Part shown: piece by piece, positions 6,308 to 13,628 of the stretch | How positions within the stretch are numbered: the stretch's first letter is position 1 | Layout of the letters: the number at the start of each line of letters is the position of its first letter | Origin: Nitrospiraceae bacterium | GTDB taxonomy: Bacteria > Nitrospirota > Thermodesulfovibrionia > Thermodesulfovibrionales > Dissulfurispiraceae | Direction of reading: 5' to 3' | NCBI GenBank assembly: GCA_003170655.1 | Contig: PMYY01000095.1 | Location: 258 to 16,851, forward strand | DNA length: 16,594 nucleotides | Notes under the pieces: model-generated | The model's database searches: none | The model's input: only the letters and a program-made list of their open reading frames with translations | What the model was told of the DNA's origin: nothing | Position numbers and translations under genes: made by a program

Positions 6308-7630
6308 CTACATCGTTCTATTATCAATGACCCTCTTGGCCTTCCCTTCACTTACCGGCAACGCTCCGGGTTCGAGGAGCTCTATTTTAGGCTTCACCAG
6401 AATATCGGCCCTGACCTTATCGGTTATCTCGGTCTGCAGTTGAAGCAGGTGCTCGATGTTTCCGTCGAAGAGTTCTTTTGCGATCTCCACCCTTATAGTC
6501 AGATGGTCGTAGGATTCAAGCAATATCTGGTAATTTTGGGCCACGCCTTTAATGCCCATCAGTACTTGCTCTATCTGCTGCGGGAATACATTGACCCCTT
6601 TTACCACAAACATGTCGTCGGACCTTCCCAGGATGCGTGAAATCCTGCGGTGCGTTCTGCCGCATTCGCAAACACCGGTGATGATCTTCGTGATGTCCCG
6701 TGTCCTGTACCTTATCAGCGGCATAGCCTCGCGGCGCAGCGATGTCAGAACGAGTTCGCCTTCCTGTCCGTCTTCGAGAACTTCACCCGTTTCGGGGTCT
6801 ATGATTTCAGCAAAAAAATGGTCTTCCCAAAGATGCATTCCATTCTTATAGCCGCATTCGAAGGCAACTCCGGGACCACTCATCTCAGTCAACCCGTATG
6901 AATTGTAGACATCGATCCCATATATTGCTTCGATTTTTTTTCGCGTCTCTTCGGAATACGGCTCGGCACCAAGATAAGCCCTTCTGAGATTCAGATCTTT
7001 GCGCGGATCGATCCCCTTCTGCTGGAGTGCGCTTGCGAGATAGAGAGAATAACTCGGTGTTATGTGGATCACGGTCGTGCCGAAATCCCTCATTAGCTGG
7101 ATTTGGCGCTCCGTATTTCCCGGACCTGCCGGTATAACGAGGGCGCCGACTTTCTCAGCCCCGTAATGCATTATCAGAGCCCCGGTGAACAATCCGTATG
7201 TCATCATGTTCTGAAGGATATCCCCCTTGCCTGTACCGGTCATGACAAGACAGCGAGCAATAAGGGTTGCAGAGCATTCGATATCGTTCTTGGAGAAGCA
7301 GATCGCCTTTGCTCTGCCGGTAGTGCCGCTAGATGTATGAACGCGGACCACTTCGTCTTTCGATACTGCCAAGAGTCCGAAAGGATAATTCGCGCGCAGA
7401 TCGTCACTTGTAGTGAAGGATAATCTTCTTATGTCTTCGAGGCTTTTTATATTTTCAGGGTCGAGACCGGCTTCGTCAAAACGCGTATGATAGAAAGGAA
7501 CATTGCTATAAACACGCCGGAGGGACTTTGTAAGATGCTCCAACTGGAGAGTAGCTAACGCTTCTTTGCCAATTATCTCATCCTGCTTCTGCCAGTACGA
7601 ATCGGGTCTGATGATTTCAGGAGCTTTCAT
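6308..7630 (-). CDS. paaK: Phenylacetate-CoA ligase family protein (first copy, overlapping iorB)
   Basis: A 440-residue AMP-forming aryl-CoA ligase of the PaaK family. Motifs in order: VRVHTSSGTTG with the P-loop at 99-105 (followed by Arg rather than the more common Lys), YNSYGLTEM with YGLTE at 245-249, YRTRD at 308-312, CECGRT at 321-326, GRSDDMFVVKG from 335, and SEGKAKRV near 427-434 with the catalytic lysine region. Its ATG overlaps the iorB stop codon (ATGA), so the two are translationally coupled and should be made together. That ties the ligase tightly to indolepyruvate oxidoreductase chemistry, with aryl-acetate or aryl-acetyl-CoA as the shared metabolite. It could supply aryl-CoA for reductive carboxylation or, in reverse, recover ATP from aryl-CoA. 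It is clearly divergent from the copy at 4502-5803. Confidence 0.92.
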   Translation of the reverse strand: MKAPEIIRPDSYWQKQDEIIGKEALATLQLEHLTKSLRRVYSNVPFYHTRFDEAGLDPENIKSLEDIRRLSFTTSDDLRANYPFGLLAVSKDEVVRVHTSSGTTGRAKAICFSKNDIECSATLIARCLVMTGTGKGDILQNMMTYGLFTGALIMHYGAEKVGALVIPAGPGNTERQIQLMRDFGTTVIHITPSYSLYLASALQQKGIDPRKDLNLRRAYLGAEPYSEETRKKIEAIYGIDVYNSYGLTEMSGPGVAFECGYKNGMHLWEDHFFAEIIDPETGEVLEDGQEGELVLTSLRREAMPLIRYRTRDITKIITGVCECGRTHRRISRILGRSDDMFVVKGVNVFPQQIEQVLMGIKGVAQNYQILLESYDHLTIRVEIAKELFDGNIEHLLQLQTEITDKVRADILVKPKIELLEPGALPVSEGKAKRVIDNRTM

Positions 7631-8214
7631 TTATTATCTACCGTTAACTCGCGGCCTTTCAGGAAGGCCTCTATGTTTAGTTCGACAGTCTTTCGCGGTA
7701 CAGCCTCCCTCACAGCATTCTCCCATGAATCGAGACGAAATTCAAGATATGACGACAGCGCACCGACAATTATGACATTTTCCACCTTCGGGTTGCCGAG
7801 TCCCTTTGCTATTTCGAGAGCGTCGATCTCCCTTACCCTGAAGCCCGCTTCTTTAAGCCTCTTTCTGACATCCTCCGGATACGGACTTTTCACAGGATCA
7901 GCCGTAGGCGGAATTACTCTCTTCTTGTTCAAGATCATGATGCCCCCAGGTCTTAAATAAAAATTATAACGAAGTCCTTCCAGCTCCTCGAGGGCGACCA
8001 GGTAATCTGCCCTTCCTCTAGGTATCAGAGGCGAATAGACCTCTTTCCCAAAACGGACATGGCTGATCACGCTTCCGCCCCTTTGAGCCATACCATGAAG
8101 CTCGCTTTGCTTTATCATGAGTCCATCGTTGAAAGCGCATTTGGCGAGGATTGAACTTGCAAGGATGATACCTTGCCCCCCCACACCTGCGAAAAGCACA
8201 CTGGTTATATCCAT
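7627..8214 (-). CDS. iorB: Indolepyruvate:ferredoxin oxidoreductase beta subunit
   Basis: This 195-residue protein has the full normal length of IorB, the gamma-type (CoA/2-oxoacid oxidoreductase) subunit that pairs with IorA. The start of the Rossmann-like domain is GVGGQG at 10-15, followed by the family-typical KQSELHGMAQRGGSV at 35-49 and an ADYLVALEELEG segment. The ATG at 8214 has an AAGGGG ribosome-binding site 5 bases upstream. It is the first gene of a five-gene minus-strand operon and overlaps the following paaK by four bases (ATGA). In most genomes iorB directly follows iorA; here iorA is about 4 kb away, convergent and on the other strand, so the two subunits must come from separate transcripts. 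A run of seven G residues encodes part of the GVGGQG motif (plus strand 8176-8182). Confidence 0.93.
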   Translation of the reverse strand: MDITSVLFAGVGGQGIILASSILAKCAFNDGLMIKQSELHGMAQRGGSVISHVRFGKEVYSPLIPRGRADYLVALEELEGLRYNFYLRPGGIMILNKKRVIPPTADPVKSPYPEDVRKRLKEAGFRVREIDALEIAKGLGNPKVENVIIVGALSSYLEFRLDSWENAVREAVPRKTVELNIEAFLKGRELTVDNK

Positions 8215-8500
8215 ATTGTCCCCTTGTCGGCGAGTCGATGTCTATTCCTGCAACGCAAGCAGAAATGTCCAAAATTGTATCATACCCGGCAACGTCACGA
8301 CAATAGAGAGATGCCCGCCGGGTCGTTTGACCAGGTTCCCAGTCTAACCATTTGACCGTGCCTGACGAATATGTTATTTTATAAGCCATGTCGCGGGGAG
8401 AGCACATTTCGAGGGAATGAGAATAGAAGATGACCAGTTGATCAGCGTTGACTTTGCGGGTCATCATGAGCCCGTAAACGCTATCGTACGCTAAAATCAT
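8215..8500 (-). pseudogene. Coding-like open fragment upstream of iorB, family uncertain
   Basis: From an ATG at 8500 the minus strand stays open for about 95 codons up to iorB, and continues out of frame inside iorB to 8018, where it is only a shadow. The part before iorB has coding-like codon choice with C or G common at third positions, and reads NADQLVIFYSHSL ... AYKITYSSGTVKWLDWEPG ... SLYCRDVAGYDTILD. The pattern loosely recalls the C-terminal half of type IV prepilin-like (PilW-type) proteins, but I cannot confirm that. The AGGAG directly abuts the ATG, too close for normal use, and there is no prepilin N-terminus. A decayed gene fragment interrupted by iorB is the best reading; a chance open frame in a promoter region is the alternative. 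Confidence 0.25.
8274..8303 (-). promoter_or_regulatory. Candidate sigma70-type promoter for the iorB operon
   Basis: On the minus strand TTGTCG (8298-8303) and TACAAT (8274-8279) are separated by 18 bases, with a TG two bases before the -10 box (TGATACAAT). Transcription would start near 8267, leaving a leader of about 50 bases before the iorB ATG. The boxes match the consensus at four and five of six positions. The site lies inside the open fragment described upstream of iorB, so at most one of the two is likely to be functional today. Confidence 0.35.
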
Positions 8501-8617
8501 CTCCTGATTTAAGTTCCTTTCCTAAATCCCTTTCCATTATTAGCTCCTTCCGCTTCGCATTCTGCCTCTGAGGTAATTTGTGTGTTTTATACGGCGCATA
8601 AAATAAAGGAGGGAACA

Positions 8618-9778
8618 ATGGCTATCGGTCGCAGGATTCTTCTGTATCTCGTGGTATTTATCCTGGCTTTCCCGCTGCTTCCAGCAGTGGCATTTTCTAA
8701 AGAACCATACAGGATAGGAGCTGTATTTTCGGTGACTGGGGCTGCATCTTTCCTGGGAGAACCGGAAAAAAATACCATTTTAATGCTTCAGGACCAGATC
8801 AACAAAGCCGGCGGCATAAACGGTCATCCAATAGAGGTCGTTATCGAGGATTCCAAGAGTGACGAGACCCAGGCCGTACTTTCTGCCAAGAAACTCCTCG
8901 AACGGGACAAGGTTCTGGCAATTATAGGTCCGTCCACAACCGGAGAATCCATGGCACTCGTGCCTATAATGAATGGCTCTAAAACCCCTCTAATCTCATG
9001 CGCCGCAGGTGCCGGGATAACTCAGCCGGTTATCGAACGCCACTGGATATTTAAAACTCCTCAATATGATTATAGCGCCGCCGAGGCAATCTTTACTTAT
9101 ATGAAAAAACACGGTATTTCAAAAGTCGGTATTATTACTATCACAACAGGTTTCGGAGATGCCGGCAGAAAGGCACTTCATGAAATGGCCCCCAAATATG
9201 GTATCGCGATAGTTGCTGATGAAAGATATGGACCCAAGGATTCCGACATGACGACCCAACTCACCAAGGCAAAGGCGGCCGGCGCTCAGGCGGTAATTAA
9301 CTGGTCTGTAGGTCCAGGACAGGTTGTCGTTACTAAGAACTGGTCCGCGCTTAAGATGGGCATCCCTCTTTACCAGAGCCATGGTTGGGGCAGCAAGAAG
9401 AATATCGAGCTTGCGGGAAAGGCTGCGGAAGGCGTTATCTCACCGCTCGGCAGGCTCGTGGTCTGGGATAAACTTCCCGGCAAGCATCCTCAAAAGTCCG
9501 TGCTGGTGAAGTACGTAAAGGACTATAAAAACAGTTACAAGACAGAACCTGACTCGTTTGGAGGATACGCATACGACGGTTTCATGATGGTGACAGAGGC
9601 TCTAAAGAAAGTCGGTCCCGACAAGAGTAAAATCAGGGACTATGTTGAAACCAGGATAACAAAATGGGTCGCAACCGGCGGGATATTCAACATGTCTGCA
9701 AAGGACCACTGCGGTCTGGACAAGGATGCCTTCGAGATGGTCGTTGTCAAGAACGGCGACTGGGAATTGCTTAAATAA
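8618..9778 (+). CDS. livK: Periplasmic substrate-binding protein of a Liv-type ABC transporter (copy 1)
   Basis: A 386-residue type I periplasmic binding protein (LivK/HAAT family) that captures an amino acid or small carboxylate and delivers it to LivHMGF. The ATG at 8618 has a near-perfect AGGAGG site five bases upstream, so a GTG at 8582 is not needed. The N-terminus is a Sec signal peptide: MAIGRR, a hydrophobic core to about residue 24, with cleavage probably after AVA or AFS before KEPYRIGAV. The mature protein begins with the typical RIGAVFSVTGAASFLG, with GPSTTGES in the first lobe hinge region and GGIFNMSAKDHCGLD near the C-terminus. It is the first gene of the transport operon, 43 bases before its near-twin. 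The family name suggests branched-chain amino acids, but the adjacent ligases point to aromatic acids as an alternative ligand. Confidence 0.9.
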   Translation: MAIGRRILLYLVVFILAFPLLPAVAFSKEPYRIGAVFSVTGAASFLGEPEKNTILMLQDQINKAGGINGHPIEVVIEDSKSDETQAVLSAKKLLERDKVLAIIGPSTTGESMALVPIMNGSKTPLISCAAGAGITQPVIERHWIFKTPQYDYSAAEAIFTYMKKHGISKVGIITITTGFGDAGRKALHEMAPKYGIAIVADERYGPKDSDMTTQLTKAKAAGAQAVINWSVGPGQVVVTKNWSALKMGIPLYQSHGWGSKKNIELAGKAAEGVISPLGRLVVWDKLPGKHPQKSVLVKYVKDYKNSYKTEPDSFGGYAYDGFMMVTEALKKVGPDKSKIRDYVETRITKWVATGGIFNMSAKDHCGLDKDAFEMVVVKNGDWELLK

Positions 9779-9821
9779 ACACTGGCGTTGGGAGTTTCTC
9801 TCTCAGAAAGGAGCGAGCATT

Positions 9822-10982
9822 ATGAAACGTACAATATTGTGCGCAGCGTTTTTTTTATCGATCTTCATTTTTGCCTCTTCACTCGTTGCACCTTGCACCG
9901 CAGCGGAACCTTATAGAATTGGAGCGGTTTTTTCAGTAACCGGGGCCGCTTCTTTTCTGGGTGAACCTGAGAAGAACAGCGCTATCCTATTGCAGGACCA
10001 GATCAATAAAGCGGGTGGCGTTAACGGCCATCCTCTTGAGGTTATCATCGAAGACTCCAAGAGCGACGAAACGCAGGCCGTACTTTCCGCCAAAAAACTT
10101 CTCGAACGTGACAAGGTCCTGGCAATTATAGGTCCGTCCACAACCGGAGAATCCATGGCACTCGTACCTATTTTGAATGTAGCTAAAACACCCATGATCT
10201 CATGTGCGACCGGAGCGGGAATAACTCAGCCGGTGAACGAGCGCCACTGGATATTCAAAGTCGCACAATATGATTTCAGCGTTGCCGAGGCCCTCTTTGC
10301 TCACATGAAGAAACACGGCATTTCGAAAGTAGGTATTTTGACTATCACCACAGGGTTCGGCGATGCCGGCAGAAAGGCGCTTCATGACATGGCGCCGAAA
10401 TACGGAATTACTATCGTTGCCGATGAACGATATGGACCAAAGGATTCCGACATGACAACTCAACTGACCAAGGTAAAGGCGATCGGTGCTCAAGCTGTGA
10501 TTAACTGGTCTGTCGGCCCGGGACAGGTCGTTGTTACCAAGAATTGGTATGCCCTGAAGATGGGTATTCCTCTTTACCAGAGCCATGGTTGGGGCAGCAA
10601 GAAGAATATCGAGCTTGCAGGAAAGGCTGCGGAAGGCGTTATCTCGCCACTCGGCAGGCTGGTGGTCTGGGACAAGCTCTCTGATAAACAGCAGCAGAAG
10701 TCTCTGTTGAAAAAATTCACCAGTGATTACGAAGCGCGGTTCAAGAATGAACCTGGGACTTTTGGCGGACACGCCTATGATTCCCTCACTATGATAGTGG
10801 AGGCCCTCAGAAAGGTCGGCCCTGACAAGAATAAAATCAGGGACTATATAGAAACGAGAATTAAGAAATGGCCCGGCACAGGGGGTATATTCAATATGTC
10901 ACCCCAGGACCATTGCGGTCTGGACAAGGACGCCTTCGAGATGGTAGTAGTCAAAAATGCTGACTGGGCACTGACTAAATAA
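9822..10982 (+). CDS. livK: Periplasmic substrate-binding protein of a Liv-type ABC transporter (copy 2)
   Basis: This is also 386 residues and co-linear with copy 1 without net insertion or deletion (constant offset of 1204 bases), so it arose by tandem duplication. The start is the ATG at 9822, with AAGGAG eight bases upstream. The frame is open back to 9726, but that extension lies inside the end of copy 1. The signal peptide is MKRTILC..., hydrophobic to about residue 24, with cleavage probable after CTAA before EPYRIGAV. A Cys near the cleavage site does not fit a lipobox (preceded by Pro). The two proteins are near-identical over the first lobe and the segment around LYQSHGWGSKKNIELAGKA, but differ in the surface stretch around residues 284-310 (LSDKQQQKSLLKKF versus LPGKHPQKSVLVKY). 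Two binding proteins sharing one transporter would widen its substrate range. Confidence 0.9.
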   Translation: MKRTILCAAFFLSIFIFASSLVAPCTAAEPYRIGAVFSVTGAASFLGEPEKNSAILLQDQINKAGGVNGHPLEVIIEDSKSDETQAVLSAKKLLERDKVLAIIGPSTTGESMALVPILNVAKTPMISCATGAGITQPVNERHWIFKVAQYDFSVAEALFAHMKKHGISKVGILTITTGFGDAGRKALHDMAPKYGITIVADERYGPKDSDMTTQLTKVKAIGAQAVINWSVGPGQVVVTKNWYALKMGIPLYQSHGWGSKKNIELAGKAAEGVISPLGRLVVWDKLSDKQQQKSLLKKFTSDYEARFKNEPGTFGGHAYDSLTMIVEALRKVGPDKNKIRDYIETRIKKWPGTGGIFNMSPQDHCGLDKDAFEMVVVKNADWALTK

Positions 10983-11037
10983 CTCGATTGTGCAGGAGCG
11001 AAACTATTTTGGATAACAGGGTCAGGAGAATAGCGAC

Positions 11038-11925
11038 TTGCTAACGGTATTCCTGCAGTTTCTCTTTTCGGGCCTCACTGTCGGCTCCGTATATGCGCTC
11101 GTTGGCATGGGATTCAATATCATATACAACGCCACGTCGATAATCAATCTTGCCCAGGGTGAGTTCGTGGTTGTCGGTGGACTCATGATGTGGTTTTTCT
11201 CCGATTCACTCCATTTGCCTTTTATCGTCTCGATCTGCCTGACTATCCTGAGTGCCGGCTTAGTAGGGCTACTCATGGAGAGATTGACAATTAGACCGTT
11301 GAAATCACATGACCTGCTGCTGATGATAATGGTTACTATCTCCGTGTCGATCGTCCTGCGGGGCATCTTGGCATTCAAGTTCGGAAAAGACCCTTACGAC
11401 TATCCTGCTTTTTCCGAGGGCGATCCTCTGAATATCGGCGGGGCAATTATACAGCAGCAGACTTTGTGGGTAATCGGTATTACAGGTCTGTGTATCATAC
11501 TGCTGTACCTGTTTTACAACAAAACGATCATAGGCAAAGCGATGCGGGCGTGCGCTGTAGATACCACAGCCGCGCAGCTGGTGGGTATAAATGTGTCCCG
11601 TATGGTGATGATATCTTTCGTACTGAGCGCTATGGTAGGAGCCATCGGCGGAATTGCCATAACACCGATATCGCTTATGGAATATGACAACGGCCCGATG
11701 CTTGCCGTAAAAGGGTTCTGCGCCGCAATCATGGGGGGGCTCGGCAGAGGCAGGGGGGCTGTAATCGGGGGCTTCAGCATAGGAATCCTTGAATCGATGA
11801 CAGCGGGATATCTGCATTCGGGTTTAAAGGATGCAGTCGCACTTGTGATATTGTTGCTAGTCCTGTTCCTGAAGCCGGCGGGCATTCTTGGAAGCAGCGC
11901 AGCTGCCCGTCTGAGGAAATTTTAG
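11038..11925 (+). CDS. livH: ABC transporter permease LivH
   Basis: A 295-residue inner-membrane permease with about eight hydrophobic segments, the usual LivH length. The N-terminus FLQFLFSGLTVGSVYALVGMG and the following INLAQGEFVVVGG are typical of the family. The cytoplasmic loop GKAMRACAVDTTAAQLVGIN contacts the ATPase subunits, and the C-terminal half carries IMGGLGRGRGAVIGG. Translation must start at the rare TTG (11038): an in-frame stop lies at 11014-11016 and the family N-terminus begins at once. AGGAG lies nine bases before the TTG. A run of seven G residues (11733-11739) encodes part of the MGGLG motif. It forms the membrane channel together with LivM, whose gene starts three bases after this stop. 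Confidence 0.92.
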   Translation: MLTVFLQFLFSGLTVGSVYALVGMGFNIIYNATSIINLAQGEFVVVGGLMMWFFSDSLHLPFIVSICLTILSAGLVGLLMERLTIRPLKSHDLLLMIMVTISVSIVLRGILAFKFGKDPYDYPAFSEGDPLNIGGAIIQQQTLWVIGITGLCIILLYLFYNKTIIGKAMRACAVDTTAAQLVGINVSRMVMISFVLSAMVGAIGGIAITPISLMEYDNGPMLAVKGFCAAIMGGLGRGRGAVIGGFSIGILESMTAGYLHSGLKDAVALVILLLVLFLKPAGILGSSAAARLRKF

Positions 11926-11928
11926 ACC

Positions 11929-12879
11929 ATGAACAGGGACAACTCATTAGCTGTCCTGGTTCTGATTGCTGTTATTATCTTCGTGCCTCTTGTGTCCGGA
12001 AGCGCTTATGTCATAACTATCGGGGTCTTCTCCGGAATAAATGCACTAATAGCTATAGGGTTATGCATTCTCATGGGGTATGCAGGTCAGGTCTCTCTCG
12101 GGCAAGCCGGGTTCTACGGCATCGGGGCGTATGTCTCCGCAACCTTGACCCATCATTACGGCTTACCTGTTCCGTTATGTGTCGCAGCTGCTATGATCGT
12201 TTCAGCCTTTGCAGCGGTAATATTGGCCGTCCCCTCATTACGCCTGAAAGGTCACTATCTGGCAGTTGCTACGCTGAGTTTCGGAGAGATAATCAATATT
12301 GCCCTTAATGAGTGGGGTCCGGGGGGTCCATCCGGATTCGGCGATATACCCACATTCAATATTCTCGATTTTATATTCGACACTACGACGAGTTATTTCT
12401 ATCTTGTCTGGGGCTGCGTCGTGCTCGTTCTCCTCTTTTCGTTCAACTTCATCAATTCCAGAACGGGCAGGGCACTGAGAGCCCTGCACGGAAGCGAATT
12501 AGCAAGCAGAGCCATGGGGCTGGATGTGACAGCACTCAAAATCAAGGTCTTTGTCATAAGCGCAGCATACGCATCGCTGGCCGGAAGCCTCTACGCACAT
12601 TATGTGACCTTCATCAGCCCGAGCAGTTTCACTCTTTTTTATTCTATCCTGGTCCTGATGATGGTAGTGATCGGCGGGATAACAAATCTGTGGGGGGGCG
12701 TCGTAGGGGCCATACTAATTACGATATTGCCCGAACTGCTAAGAAGCTTCGAGGAATTCGACGTGCTCGTATATGGGTTGATCCTGACACTATCGCTGAT
12801 GTTTCTTAGAAGGGGGCTTGTCCCTCTACTGATTGAAAAGATCAAACAGCTCAGGGGGCCATTGATTGCTCGCGATTAA
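11929..12879 (+). CDS. livM: ABC transporter permease LivM
   Basis: A 316-residue inner-membrane permease, the second half of the channel. Typical LivM features are LMGYAGQVSLGQAGFYGIGAY near the N-terminus, SLRLKGHYLAVATL, the cytoplasmic coupling loop RTGRALRALHGSELASRAMGLD, and VIGGITNLWGGVVGA toward the C-terminus, with eight or more hydrophobic segments. The ATG at 11929 follows the livH stop by three bases and has only a weak GAGG twelve bases upstream, so translation is probably coupled to livH. Its end overlaps the start of livG by 14 bases. A run of seven G residues (12692-12698) encodes the WGG motif. Confidence 0.92.
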   Translation: MNRDNSLAVLVLIAVIIFVPLVSGSAYVITIGVFSGINALIAIGLCILMGYAGQVSLGQAGFYGIGAYVSATLTHHYGLPVPLCVAAAMIVSAFAAVILAVPSLRLKGHYLAVATLSFGEIINIALNEWGPGGPSGFGDIPTFNILDFIFDTTTSYFYLVWGCVVLVLLFSFNFINSRTGRALRALHGSELASRAMGLDVTALKIKVFVISAAYASLAGSLYAHYVTFISPSSFTLFYSILVLMMVVIGGITNLWGGVVGAILITILPELLRSFEEFDVLVYGLILTLSLMFLRRGLVPLLIEKIKQLRGPLIARD

Positions 12880-13624
12880 CACCATAGGGAAGAGTTTTGG
12901 CGGACTTATTGCCTTGAATAACGTCAGTTTCAGGGTTGACGGGGGCAGTATAAGCGCGCTTATCGGACCTAACGGCGCAGGCAAGACCACACTGCTCAAT
13001 ATAATAAGCGGTATATTCCCGCCTGACATCGGTAAAATCTCTTTTTCAGGCACCACGATCAGTGACCTTCCGGCAACAAAGATAGCGAGGGCAGGCATAT
13101 CCAGGACATTTCAGCAAGTGGAGCTGTTCGGAGATATGACAGTGCTTGAAAACGTAATGGTTGGCCGATATTCACGGACTAGGTCGGGGTTCATCTCATC
13201 TGGATTGAGACTTCCCTTTGTCAGGAAAGAAGAGAGAGAAACGAGAGACAGAAGTCTCGGGATACTCGATTACATCGGCCTCAGAAGCAGGAAAGACGAA
13301 TTGGCCTCAAACCTTCCTCTCGGGGAACAGAGAATTCTCGAGATCGGACGGGCACTCGCAACTGAACCCGGACTTCTTCTTCTCGATGAGCCCGCGGCAG
13401 GTCTCAATATAAGAGAGACTCGAAGCCTGGGAGAAATGATCGTTAGGCTGCGGAACGAGAAGAAGATAACGATACTCCTTGTCGAACATGACATGGACCT
13501 CGTCATGCGGATCAGTGACCGGATCGCTGTGCTTAATTTCGGAGAGGTCATTGCTGACGGCACTCCGCTGGAAGTACAGAAAAATCAGGCGGTGATCTCC
13601 GCGTATCTCGGGACAGAAGAGTAA
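12866..13624 (+). CDS. livG: ABC transporter ATPase LivG
   Basis: A 252-residue cytoplasmic ABC ATPase of the LivG type. Walker A is GPNGAGKTT (34-42), the Q-loop region is SRTFQQVELFGDMTVLENVMVG, the signature is LPLGEQR at about 150-156 (variant of the canonical LSGGQ, as usual for LivG), Walker B is LLLLDEPAAG with Asp174-Glu175, and the switch His is 208 in VEHDMD. Translation starts at a TTG (12866) inside the end of livM, preceded by AGGGGG; no ATG or GTG fits the family N-terminus better. It pairs with LivF on the LivHM channel to power uptake. Confidence 0.93.
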   Translation: MLAINTIGKSFGGLIALNNVSFRVDGGSISALIGPNGAGKTTLLNIISGIFPPDIGKISFSGTTISDLPATKIARAGISRTFQQVELFGDMTVLENVMVGRYSRTRSGFISSGLRLPFVRKEERETRDRSLGILDYIGLRSRKDELASNLPLGEQRILEIGRALATEPGLLLLDEPAAGLNIRETRSLGEMIVRLRNEKKITILLVEHDMDLVMRISDRIAVLNFGEVIADGTPLEVQKNQAVISAYLGTEE

Positions 13625-13628
13625 CCAT

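Noticed and set aside
8018..8214. Continuation of the upstream fragment frame into iorB
   Set aside because: This part overlaps iorB in another frame and has no independent support; only the portion before iorB was kept as a weak candidate.
8230..8270. Possible sigma54 (-24/-12) promoter upstream of iorB
   Set aside because: The GG and GC elements are not ten bases apart, so the required spacing fails.
8582..8617. GTG start 12 codons upstream for livK1
   Set aside because: The ATG at 8618 has AGGAGG at ideal spacing and starts a clean signal peptide.
9726..9821. N-terminal extension of livK2
   Set aside because: The extension overlaps the end of livK1, would hide the signal peptide, and the ATG at 9822 has a good ribosome-binding site.
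10200..10772. 190-codon minus-strand open frame inside livK2
   Set aside because: Antisense shadow; a similar open antisense frame occurs in livK1 because the sequences are duplicates.
11305..11817. 170-codon minus-strand open frame inside livH
   Set aside because: Rich in His, Tyr and Gln with no start signal, as expected for the complement of a hydrophobic membrane-protein gene.
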